Shown piece after piece: positions 30,476 to 38,220 of a stretch of 64,000 bases of DNA. Every line of letters begins with the position of its first letter. Position 1 is the stretch's first letter. The notes beneath the pieces are model-generated. The model was not told where the DNA came from, did no database searches, and saw only the letters and a list, made by a program, of their open reading frames with translations. Position numbers and translations under genes: made by a program. The stretch is from Geomonas agri (GTDB taxonomy: Bacteria > Desulfobacterota > Desulfuromonadia > Geobacterales > Geobacteraceae): the NCBI RefSeq assembly GCF_020179605.1, contig NZ_JAINZO010000001.1:2516799-2580798 (forward strand), read 5' to 3'.

Positions 30476-30506
30476 TTGACGCAATTGGACTGGTGATTAA
30501 TACAAT
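30476..30506 (+). promoter_or_regulatory. weak candidate promoter of the multiheme cytochrome
   Basis: TTGACG and TACAAT both match consensus in five of six positions, but the spacer is 19 bp, longer than ideal. It is divergent from the promoter at 30428-30456, and the region 30391-30635 holds no gene. Confidence 0.3.
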
Positions 30507-30635
30507 ATTGCAGAAGTGAAGTCAACTTAACAAAAAGGGAACCAAGGCTGCTGTGAGCTAACACTCATTTTTCTCTACTTTTTTGCTATAGAAGATGCTA
30601 TAAGGTAGCGTCTTAAACCTTTGGGAGGGCACGCT

Positions 30636-32471
30636 ATGCTGCTAAAAAGCCTTGTTTTCCTCGTTGTCACTACGCTCCTCGTGGCAGGGTGCGGAGGTGG
30701 TTCCGCCAACAACGCCACCGGAGTCTCGAAGCTTGCCCAGTCCCAAAAGTGCATGGACGCAAGCTGTCACGCCGGCTCGGTCTCACCGGGAACCGGCGCG
30801 TTGATCGTCCAGGAGTGGATGAACTCCACGCACAACACCCAAAACGGAGCGGGATGCGCCGACTGTCACGAGCCCCACCCCGGTCACCCGGAGTCCTGTG
30901 CCAAATGTCACGGCGGCGGTAGCGGCGTGGCGACGCAGAACCCGGATTCCGCCGGCAAATGCGACAAGTGCCACGGGCTCTCGCACCCCAACGACATCCA
31001 GGTGAGACTCGCGCCGCAGCATTTCGGCAACATGACCACGAGCATCAACAACAGCACCTACAGGGCCTCGTACCTGAGTTCCAATTACATCCGCAACTGC
31101 CGCAACTGTCATAACCCGCACGACCCGACCACGGCGATGGCGGCCAACGCCGAGTGGGCAGAGTCCGGACACGGCGACGTGCTCTCCGGAGCGAGAACCC
31201 GCTACGACTTTAAGACCCGCGGCAGCTACGAACCGTACAATCTGACCTACCAGTACTACTGTGTTCGTTGCCACACCTCCACCGGGTACATCAACTTCGT
31301 CACCAGCGGCTTCTCCGACGTGAGACCCTTCGCGGGCCCGGGATACGCGGTGGTGCAGAACTACCCGGTCAAGGTGGCACCCGGCGCCGCGCAACCCGCG
31401 GATGCACCGTCCCCGGACAAAACAAAAGAAGTTACCGCCTGCAACGTCTGCCACGACAACGGAGCCGGCCGGGCCTACAACTGGGCCACCCGCGTCGTGG
31501 GTGCCTACCGCGGCTATTACAACTTCTCGTCCTCCAACAGCTCTCCGACGGTCAAGCTCAATAACAGCGTCACCGTCTACCCCGACGTGAACGACTCCAA
31601 CGTCTGCGTCCCCTGCCATTCCGGCCGCGGCATCGGTTCCATGATCTACGCCGCGCAGGCCTCCGGGATGGACTTCAGCAATACCTCTGCGCCGGGAGCA
31701 CACGATCGCGCCGCGGCAACCCTTATCTTCCGGACCGGAGGGTACGAGTTCATCGGCAGGAACTACGTACCTGATTACTACCTGCACAGGTACATCGGCG
31801 TGGGGAACCAAAATGGCACCGGCAACAAAGGTCCCTGCGTGACCTGTCACATGAACAGCGCGGCCCCCCACAGCTTCCTCCCCGTTGATAAGGACAGCAC
31901 CGGCACCATCACGGCCATTGTCAGCCAAACCTGTGCGCACTGCCACACCGGTGACCATGCCCTCTCCCCTGCCTTTCTGCAGAACGAGAAGAAAGGTTAC
32001 GCAGCGGCCATCGCCATGCTGAACGTCCTGAAGACCGATCCGGCCCTGCCGGCCAACACACTGAATCCAACCCGTTCAAAGGTTAGGCCCCTGGCCAACA
32101 AGAACTCCGACTACAACGCGGCCTTCCCCGGCGGCGGGGCCAACACCATGGGAGCCTTCTTCAACTCCAGCCTGCTGCAGAACGACCCCGGTGCCTTCGC
32201 CCACAACCGTATTTACACCAAGAGGCTCATCTACGATTCCATCGACTGGTTGAGCAACGGCGTTATGGACAACGACGTGGAGAGCGCGATCAACAATGCG
32301 ACCCTGGCGGTCAACAGCAATACCGGCAAGGTGTCCCTCAGTAACCCGATCCTGGGCGGGGACTACATCACGGCACGACTCCCGACCGTCGACTATTCGG
32401 CCGCCTTCGCTCAGGTCAAGGCAGACGCCATCACCTACCTGCTTGGCGGCCCCGGCGGGGGACGCCCGTAA
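30636..32471 (+). CDS. multiheme c-type cytochrome lipoprotein (nine CXXCH plus one CX4CH)
   Basis: A 611-residue lipoprotein: the signal ends in the lipobox LVAGC. Nine CXXCH heme sites are visible (CADCH, CAKCH, CDKCH, CRNCH, CVRCH, CNVCH, CVPCH, CVTCH, CAHCH), and a tenth, earlier site has the rare spacing CMDASCH. Four of the canonical sites cluster in residues 70-155; the rest are spread out to about residue 440, and the last 170 residues have none. Likely on the outer membrane surface or periplasmic face in extracellular electron transfer. The start at 30636 follows GGGAGGG; the longer frame has no such site. queH begins 9 bp after its stop. Confidence 0.88.
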   Translation: MLLKSLVFLVVTTLLVAGCGGGSANNATGVSKLAQSQKCMDASCHAGSVSPGTGALIVQEWMNSTHNTQNGAGCADCHEPHPGHPESCAKCHGGGSGVATQNPDSAGKCDKCHGLSHPNDIQVRLAPQHFGNMTTSINNSTYRASYLSSNYIRNCRNCHNPHDPTTAMAANAEWAESGHGDVLSGARTRYDFKTRGSYEPYNLTYQYYCVRCHTSTGYINFVTSGFSDVRPFAGPGYAVVQNYPVKVAPGAAQPADAPSPDKTKEVTACNVCHDNGAGRAYNWATRVVGAYRGYYNFSSSNSSPTVKLNNSVTVYPDVNDSNVCVPCHSGRGIGSMIYAAQASGMDFSNTSAPGAHDRAAATLIFRTGGYEFIGRNYVPDYYLHRYIGVGNQNGTGNKGPCVTCHMNSAAPHSFLPVDKDSTGTITAIVSQTCAHCHTGDHALSPAFLQNEKKGYAAAIAMLNVLKTDPALPANTLNPTRSKVRPLANKNSDYNAAFPGGGANTMGAFFNSSLLQNDPGAFAHNRIYTKRLIYDSIDWLSNGVMDNDVESAINNATLAVNSNTGKVSLSNPILGGDYITARLPTVDYSAAFAQVKADAITYLLGGPGGGRP

Positions 32472-32480
32472 GGGAAGAGT

Positions 32481-33011
32481 ATGAAGATACTGCTGCACAT
32501 CTGCTGCGCGCCCTGTGCCATCTACCCGGTCAAGGAACTCAGATCCGCCGGGCTCGATGTCACAGGGCTCTTCTTCAACCACAACATCCACCCGTACACC
32601 GAGTACAAGCTGCGCATGGAGGCCCTGAAGACCTATGCGAAGCTGGTGGAGTTGGAGGTGCACTACCGGGAGGAATACCTCCTGGAGGAGTTCCTCACCA
32701 ACGTGGCCGGCGAGCCCCAGGGGCGCTGCGCTTACTGCTACCGCTCCCGCCTGGAGGAAGCCGCACGCACCGCCGCAGAGATGGGCTTCAAGAGGTTCAC
32801 CTCCACCCTGCTCTACAGTCGCTATCAAAACCAGCAGCTGATCCGGGAGTTTGGTGTCAAACTTGGCGAGCGCTACGGCGTGGAGTTCCACTACGAGGAT
32901 TTCCGCACCGGCTGGCAGGAAGGGATCAACCTCTCCAAAGAGATGGGGCTGTACCGTCAGAAATACTGCGGCTGCATCTACAGCGAAAAGGAACGCTACG
33001 TCAGGAAGTAA
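32481..33011 (+). CDS. queH: epoxyqueuosine reductase QueH
   Basis: A 176-residue enzyme for the last step of queuosine synthesis, reduction of epoxyqueuosine in tRNA. All family Cys motifs are visible: LLHICCAPCA at the N-terminus, GRCAYCYRSRL near residue 76, and YRQKYCGCIYSE near the end; the SRYQNQ segment follows the STLL strand. QueH is the cobalamin-independent alternative to QueG and holds iron-sulfur and metal centres. tgt of the same pathway is at 7746. It directly follows a multiheme cytochrome gene and ends before a strong terminator. Confidence 0.94.
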   Translation: MKILLHICCAPCAIYPVKELRSAGLDVTGLFFNHNIHPYTEYKLRMEALKTYAKLVELEVHYREEYLLEEFLTNVAGEPQGRCAYCYRSRLEEAARTAAEMGFKRFTSTLLYSRYQNQQLIREFGVKLGERYGVEFHYEDFRTGWQEGINLSKEMGLYRQKYCGCIYSEKERYVRK

Positions 33012-33032
33012 CGAGCCAGGCGAAAATGTAAA

Positions 33033-33067
33033 GGGGACTGGCTCCTAAGGTGCCAGTCCCCTTTTTT
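33033..33067 (+). terminator. intrinsic terminator after queH
   Basis: GGGGACTGGC and GCCAGTCCCC form a 10-bp stem over a 9-nt loop and are followed by six T, 21 bp after the queH stop. Confidence 0.9.
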
Positions 33068-33096
33068 AGTTTCACACAACAACGTGGCGGTGTCCT

Positions 33097-33140
33097 CCCC
33101 TCGCCCTCCGGGAGAGGGTGCCCGCAGGGCGGGTGAGGGC
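33097..33140. repeat. REP-like intergenic repeat
   Basis: The words GGGAGAGGGTGCCCGCAGGG and CGGGTGAGGG repeat the sequence family seen at 9235-9270. A related GC-rich dyad (CCCTCCCCCTCCGGGGGCGGG type) lies at 33435-33463. Confidence 0.6.
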
Positions 33141-33210
33141 GATGCCACGAAGAGAGAGAGGCGCCCGCCGCTACGCCCTCATCCGGTCAACGCCCGTCAA
33201 AGGACACTCC

Positions 33211-33423
33211 ATGCCCTCCTTCGGAAAATCCCTCATTGTCATCGGCCTGATCATCGCCGCCGTCGGCGCGCTCTTCACCCTTGCCGGGAAGATCCCGTGG
33301 CTAGGGCGTTTGCCGGGCGACATATACGTGAAGAAGGAGAACTTCACCTTCTACTTCCCGCTTGCCACCAGCATCATCATCTCCCTGCTGCTCTCCTTCA
33401 TCCTCTGGCTGTTCCGGAAGTAA
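33211..33423 (+). CDS. small DUF2905 membrane protein
   Basis: A 70-residue protein with two hydrophobic helices (about 7-27 and 45-67) joined by KIPWLGRLPGDIYVKKENFTFYFP, the DUF2905 signature. Function unknown in the family. The frame is open further upstream through a repeat, but the ATG at 33211 has an AAAGGA ribosome site and matches the usual length. Confidence 0.85.
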   Translation: MPSFGKSLIVIGLIIAAVGALFTLAGKIPWLGRLPGDIYVKKENFTFYFPLATSIIISLLLSFILWLFRK

Positions 33424-33499
33424 TCCCGCCCCCCTCCCTAACCCTCCCCCTCCGGGGGCGGGAACACCGCGCCCTTTTTACCAAGGTCGGGAGGTTAAA

Positions 33500-34705
33500 T
33501 TACTCCACAGCCCGAGAACCAGCGTCCCCCCCTTTGCGAAGGGGGGACAGGGGGGATTTGTCTTTATCTGCCATCGCCACGATCTTCCCTCCCTTCTCCA
33601 GGAGGAACAGATCGCCGCGCCAGCGCACCCGGTTGCCGATCAGCGACAGCGCCCACACCCCGAAGGAAAGCCCATCCCTCAACGGCAACAGCCACAGCCA
33701 GCGCGGCAGGAGCCTGTCCTTGACCAGCGATTGGCTGTAGCTGGTGCAGACCAGCGACCGCACCAGGTACAAAAGCGCCGCGGCGCCCCACCCCGCCAGG
33801 GAGAATCCTGAGATAAGCAGCGCGAGGAGCGCCCCCGGGAACGGCAGCGTGATCCCCGAAGCAAGGTACCCTCCCGGGCGGGAGACCCGCATGGTGCGAC
33901 CCCAGCGCAGCTGCCGCGACAGCAGTTCGGCGAGCCTCTCGTCCCCGCGCATCATGCTCTCTACGAAGTAGGGCGACAGTTCCAGCCGGTAGCCGGCCTT
34001 GTGAATCATGTTGCCCAACTGGTAGTCGTCGGCGAGGTAATCGACCAGCGCCTCGAAGCCTCCGATCCGCTCCAGTGCCTCCCGGCGCACCGCCATCGAC
34101 GCCCCTAGTGCAAAGGAAAGCCCCTCCAGCTTCAGCGCCGCCATCACGTTGGGAATCATCTCGCAGCAAAAGCCCAGCGCCTCGATGGCACAGCCGGTTC
34201 CCGCCACCTGCGAACTGCGGTACAGCGAGGTTACCAGCCCGACCTCGGGGTCGGCAAAGGAGGCGCAGACCTGGCGCAGGTACTGATCCTCGACCCTGAT
34301 GTCGCTGTCGCAGACCACCAGAAGGGGGTGCTTCGCCTTGGCGTAGGCATGCATCAGGTTGCACACCTTGTAGTTGGCCCCGTGGATGGCGGGATCGACC
34401 ACCAGCTCGATGTCCGTCTCCGGGTAGGTCGTCATCAGCCGCCTGATCACGGCAATGACGGGATCCTCAGGCGAAGCGACCGCAAAAACGATCTGGTAGC
34501 AGGGGTAGTCCTGGCGGCAGAAAGAGGAGAAGTTCTCGAAGCTGTCGCCGTCGAGCCCCCGGACCGGCTTCAGGATGGAAACCGGTGGCGCGTGGTCGGC
34601 CAGAGCGACAGGCGCGGCGAAGAAGCTGCGGCCGCAGAACAGAGTGATGCCGGCGTAGGCCAAGGCAGGTGCAACAGCTAAAAACGGGAGGGCTTCGCGC
34701 AGCAT
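33500..34705 (-). CDS. hpnI: hopanoid biosynthesis glycosyltransferase HpnI
   Basis: A 401-residue GT2-family, ceramide-glucosyltransferase-like enzyme. One N-terminal and several C-terminal hydrophobic helices flank the catalytic domain with VSILKPVRG, the DxD-type CDSDIRV, ADDYQLG and RQLRWGRT. In known hopanoid producers HpnI adds N-acetylglucosamine to bacteriohopanetetrol; the cluster supports this name. The last 20 or so residues (KDKSPLSPLRKGG and onward) are encoded by a GC-rich dispersed repeat and probably carry no function. The start overlaps the methyltransferase stop (TGATG). Confidence 0.85.
   Translation of the reverse strand: MLREALPFLAVAPALAYAGITLFCGRSFFAAPVALADHAPPVSILKPVRGLDGDSFENFSSFCRQDYPCYQIVFAVASPEDPVIAVIRRLMTTYPETDIELVVDPAIHGANYKVCNLMHAYAKAKHPLLVVCDSDIRVEDQYLRQVCASFADPEVGLVTSLYRSSQVAGTGCAIEALGFCCEMIPNVMAALKLEGLSFALGASMAVRREALERIGGFEALVDYLADDYQLGNMIHKAGYRLELSPYFVESMMRGDERLAELLSRQLRWGRTMRVSRPGGYLASGITLPFPGALLALLISGFSLAGWGAAALLYLVRSLVCTSYSQSLVKDRLLPRWLWLLPLRDGLSFGVWALSLIGNRVRWRGDLFLLEKGGKIVAMADKDKSPLSPLRKGGDAGSRAVE
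33520..33557. repeat. repeat element forming the 3' end of hpnI
   Basis: CCCCCCTTTGCG and GAAGGGGGG form a dyad followed by ACAGGGGGGATTTGTC, a common dispersed bacterial repeat. It is read as the C-terminal tail of HpnI on the minus strand. Confidence 0.6.
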
Positions 34706-35271
34706 CAGCGGATCCTTTCGATCAGCACCAGGTACGGTGCCGTGTCGGGGCGGTTCAATTGCCGGTGCCGCCAGACGTTGAATCGGCCCGGGTGCAGCGC
34801 GGCAGCCCAGCCTTCGACGGCGGCCGCTTCCTCCGGGCCGCCAGCGTGACCGGTGTAGAGGGCGACGGTGATGATGCCGCAGGGTGCGAGCAGTTGCGCC
34901 GCCTGCCCAAGAGCGGAGACGGTATTGGCCGGGTCAGTGATCAGGGTGGTGTCGCCGCCGGGAAGGTAGCCGAGATTGAATGCCGCCGCCATGATGCCTT
35001 GCGGTACGAACTCGGCCGTCCGCTCGTGTCCCGCCTCGACGAGCCGCACCTGGGCCAGCCGTCCTTCCCGATCCAGCAGTTCGCGGGTGGCCGAGATGGC
35101 GCGCGACTGGACGTCGAAGGCCCAGACCATCCCCCCCTCCCCGACCAGTTCCGCGAGCAGGAGGGTATCAAGGCCGTTGCCGCAGGTTGCGTCCAGCACC
35201 TGGTCTCCCGGTCGCACCCGCTCCCTCAGGAAGTAATGCGACAGCGGCACCGCCCCGCGCAGCGTCTCCAT
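34705..35271 (-). CDS. class I SAM-dependent methyltransferase, YtqB/MnmM type
   Basis: A 188-residue Rossmann methyltransferase. DATCGNGLDTLLLAELVG is the SAM-binding motif I; the AAFNLGYLPGGD segment is typical of the rRNA_methylase/YtqB family, whose studied members methylate 5-aminomethyl uridine at tRNA position 34. The start at 35271 has a strong GAGGAG site; the upstream extension has no support as good. It is translationally coupled to hpnI although it has no known hopanoid role, so its place may be chance or may hint at a different substrate. Confidence 0.8.
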   Translation of the reverse strand: METLRGAVPLSHYFLRERVRPGDQVLDATCGNGLDTLLLAELVGEGGMVWAFDVQSRAISATRELLDREGRLAQVRLVEAGHERTAEFVPQGIMAAAFNLGYLPGGDTTLITDPANTVSALGQAAQLLAPCGIITVALYTGHAGGPEEAAAVEGWAAALHPGRFNVWRHRQLNRPDTAPYLVLIERIR

Positions 35272-35342
35272 GCTTGCTCCTCTTAGAACCTGCTCCTCTT
35301 TATAAATCATTGAACGCGCTTCGTGGCATTGGCGTCAGGTCT

Positions 35343-37991
35343 TTATTTTTTTGCCGCCAGCGTGAGCACCGCCGGCAGCGTCACCATGAACGCTATCTGG
35401 CAGGCAACCATCCCCAGCGACATCACCGCCCCGATGCTGAACACCCCCTGGTGCCGCGCCACCATGAGCGCCCCGAAACTGGCCATGATGGTCAGCGTGT
35501 TCAACAGCACCCCGACCCCGGTGGAGCTCAGGATCACACCCGCGGCACTCCCCTCCTCGCGCCGGTACCGGTTGATGATGTAGATCCCGGAGTCGACCGC
35601 GATCCCCAATACCAACGGCATCACGATGATGTTGGCCGAGTTGAAACTGATGCCGAAGAGCCACATGCCGCTCACCATGAACAAAAGCCCCACCAGTAGC
35701 GGGACCAGCCCGATCAGCGCGAATTTCACACTCCTAAAGGCGAGCAGCAGGATCCCGACGATGGCCACGAAGGCGTAGATGAAGGCGAGGCGATAAGAAT
35801 CGCGCATGATGGTCATGGACTCGTAGACCATCACCGGCTCCCCGGTGGCATGCGGTTCCACGCTTCTCACCTCGTCGATGAAGGTCTTGAGCGGTTCGCG
35901 GTTGAAGATCTCCCCCTTGGGAGCGACCTGCAACATCAGCTTCCCGGTTTTCCCCACGAAACGGGAACGGAGTTCCTTCGGTACGTCCGCCTCGGTCACC
36001 GGCTTGGCCGTGAGACTCTGCTTGAGAAGCTCGATCTTGGCCGGGAGGTCCTTGAACATCCCCCCCTGGAAATCCTGGAGCATCCCCACCGCGTTCTTGT
36101 CCCGCTCCTTTTCCAGCCCGGCAAAAAACTTGTCCAGGGTCGCCACGAAGGCCGCCGCCTGCTTCGCTTCCGGGCGCCGCTCCTTCTCCAGCCGCTCCTT
36201 GAGCGCGACCGCGGCGTTCCTAAAGGCCTCGAAGACCTTGGGAAGCTCCATGAGCGAGAGGTTTTCCTCGTACGGTGCCGGCTTCACGTCGGCAAGCTCC
36301 CGTTGCAGCGCGGCCAGTTCCGCGAGCTTTTCCGGCTGGTGGTCCGGCACCAACGTGTTCAGGCTCACCACGTGGTCCACGCTCGGCAGCCGCTCCAGCT
36401 TGGCCGTTTTCGCCTGGGCGTCGGCGGCGTTATCGGCCATGACCACGGCGAAGTAGCCGCTGTTCTCCTTGCTTCTCATCAGCTTGTAGGCGTAGGTAAC
36501 CGACTCCAGCCCCTTGGCCTGCAGGTTCATCAGGTTGTAGTCGAAGGAGACCCGTGACAGGGGATAGAGCGAGGCGACGCACAGCGCCAGGGTCAGGGCG
36601 ATGACCAGCCGGGGACGGTCGAAGAGGAGCCGGGACAGCGCCCCGTGCTCGCTGGGGCGTGCCGTGGCGGCGGCGGTGCGTACCTTGCGGTAGCGCGCGA
36701 GGAGCACCAGCAACGCGGGGAGCACGGTGAAGGTGACCAGGACGCAGATGACGACCCCGCCGGCCGCGATGATGCCCAGTTCGGCGATGCCGCGGAAGTC
36801 GGTGAAGACGAAGGTGAGGAAGGCGGCGGCGACGGTGGCCGCGGCCATGATGATGGCCCACGTGTTCCTGGTCACCCCTGTTTCCAGGGCAACCATTTCA
36901 CCCGCCCCCAGTTGCAACTCCTCCTGGTAGCGCAGCACCACCTGGATGCCGTACTCGATACCGATGCCGATCAACATCACGGCAAACACCATGGAGAGTA
37001 TGTTCAGGTGGCCGACCGCGACGGTGGCGAACCCGAACGAGAGGGAGATGGCGACCAGCAGGGAAACCATGGCGGCAAAGACGTTGAGGACGCCGCGGAA
37101 GGCGAACAGGAGCAGGACCACCGTCAGCACCAGGGAAACCACGGTCGCCAGGGTGATGTCCTTCTCGCTGGTGGTCATCTCCTCGTGCTCGAGGACCGGG
37201 GTCCCGGTGAGCCCCACGCTGATCCCCTTGTATTCGGGCAGCGCCTTCAGGCGTGCCACCTCGGCGCGGACCACGGCTATGGCCGCCTTGGCGGGGACGA
37301 ATCCCGCCATGTCCCGTACCGGGAGCGCGGTCAGTATCTGCTGGCGCCCGGCGCGCGCGAAGGCGGAATCCTGGTTCATGAAGACGCTTTCCATCGAGGG
37401 AGCGCTCCCCTTCCCGGTCCCGAAACTGGTGAAACCGGCGCCCAGCTTGTCCAGCATGAACATGATGCCCGGCAGCTGCTTCTCGTCGCCGGCCAGGTAG
37501 CGGTCGATGCTCCCGGTCATGTGGGTGAAAAGGGTCTGCACCGAGGGGGACGCAGAGAGCGCCCGCAAGGCTGGCGCCGCAAGGGTCAGGTTGCGGCGCA
37601 ATTCCTTTATCTCGTCCAACGACATGAACAGCAGACCGTTGTCGCGGAAATAGGGGAGCGCGAAAGGATAGAAGACATCGGAGAAGTGAGCCCTGTCCTT
37701 GGCGAGCGTGTCGTGCAGGCGCGTGCCGAACTCTCCCACCTTCTCGGCATCCTGCCCCTCGATCACCACCACGATATCCTCCATGCTGCCGAACTCGGCT
37801 CGGAAGGCGCGGTAGTCGCGGTTGAAGGAGGTGTTCTGCGGCATCAGGTCATCGCGCCCGGTGAGAAACTCCATGCGCTGCGCAGTGAGCCAGATCGATA
37901 ATGCCGAGACAATAAGTGCCAGGGTCAGCACCAGCCAGGGGCGGCGCGCCGCGAGGGAGAAGAGCAGGCTAGGTTTTGGGGCTTCATTCAT
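35343..37991 (-). CDS. hpnN: hopanoid-associated RND/MMPL transporter HpnN
   Basis: An 882-residue inner-membrane RND-family protein. Helix 1 follows a short N-terminus, then a large periplasmic domain (about 45-265), a block of five helices, a second helix (about 475) with a second, coiled-coil-rich periplasmic domain (about 500-725) and a final block of five helices. This double MMPL layout and its place in the hopanoid cluster fit HpnN, which moves hopanoids to the outer membrane. The frame is open 66 bp further; I prefer the ATG at 37991 (MNEAPKPSLL), though its ribosome site is weak. Divergent from shc. Confidence 0.88.
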   Translation of the reverse strand: MNEAPKPSLLFSLAARRPWLVLTLALIVSALSIWLTAQRMEFLTGRDDLMPQNTSFNRDYRAFRAEFGSMEDIVVVIEGQDAEKVGEFGTRLHDTLAKDRAHFSDVFYPFALPYFRDNGLLFMSLDEIKELRRNLTLAAPALRALSASPSVQTLFTHMTGSIDRYLAGDEKQLPGIMFMLDKLGAGFTSFGTGKGSAPSMESVFMNQDSAFARAGRQQILTALPVRDMAGFVPAKAAIAVVRAEVARLKALPEYKGISVGLTGTPVLEHEEMTTSEKDITLATVVSLVLTVVLLLFAFRGVLNVFAAMVSLLVAISLSFGFATVAVGHLNILSMVFAVMLIGIGIEYGIQVVLRYQEELQLGAGEMVALETGVTRNTWAIIMAAATVAAAFLTFVFTDFRGIAELGIIAAGGVVICVLVTFTVLPALLVLLARYRKVRTAAATARPSEHGALSRLLFDRPRLVIALTLALCVASLYPLSRVSFDYNLMNLQAKGLESVTYAYKLMRSKENSGYFAVVMADNAADAQAKTAKLERLPSVDHVVSLNTLVPDHQPEKLAELAALQRELADVKPAPYEENLSLMELPKVFEAFRNAAVALKERLEKERRPEAKQAAAFVATLDKFFAGLEKERDKNAVGMLQDFQGGMFKDLPAKIELLKQSLTAKPVTEADVPKELRSRFVGKTGKLMLQVAPKGEIFNREPLKTFIDEVRSVEPHATGEPVMVYESMTIMRDSYRLAFIYAFVAIVGILLLAFRSVKFALIGLVPLLVGLLFMVSGMWLFGISFNSANIIVMPLVLGIAVDSGIYIINRYRREEGSAAGVILSSTGVGVLLNTLTIMASFGALMVARHQGVFSIGAVMSLGMVACQIAFMVTLPAVLTLAAKK

Positions 37992-38159
37992 AGTATCATT
38001 GACCTTTTCCGCACATAAAATTAAGCCCCAGCAACCTAGCACACACCGGCCGCACAATCAACTGCACCGACCAAAATCCCTGTTTTCATTAGGAAAAAAA
38101 TCAAGTCACCGGAAAAAACAGTGTACCTTTTGTCAAATCCATGGTAGATTTCCAGCCTT

Positions 38160-38181
38160 GTAACTATGAGTAAAGCAGTTA
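38160..38181. promoter_or_regulatory. inverted repeat in the hpnN-shc divergent region
   Basis: GTAACT and AGTTAC are separated by 10 bp, 40 bp upstream of the shc start and within the only promoter region of the divergent hopanoid genes. It could be an operator, but no regulator is known. Confidence 0.3.
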
Positions 38182-38220
38182 CACTGAGTTAATTAGCACC
38201 AATCCGGCAGAAAGGAGTAT

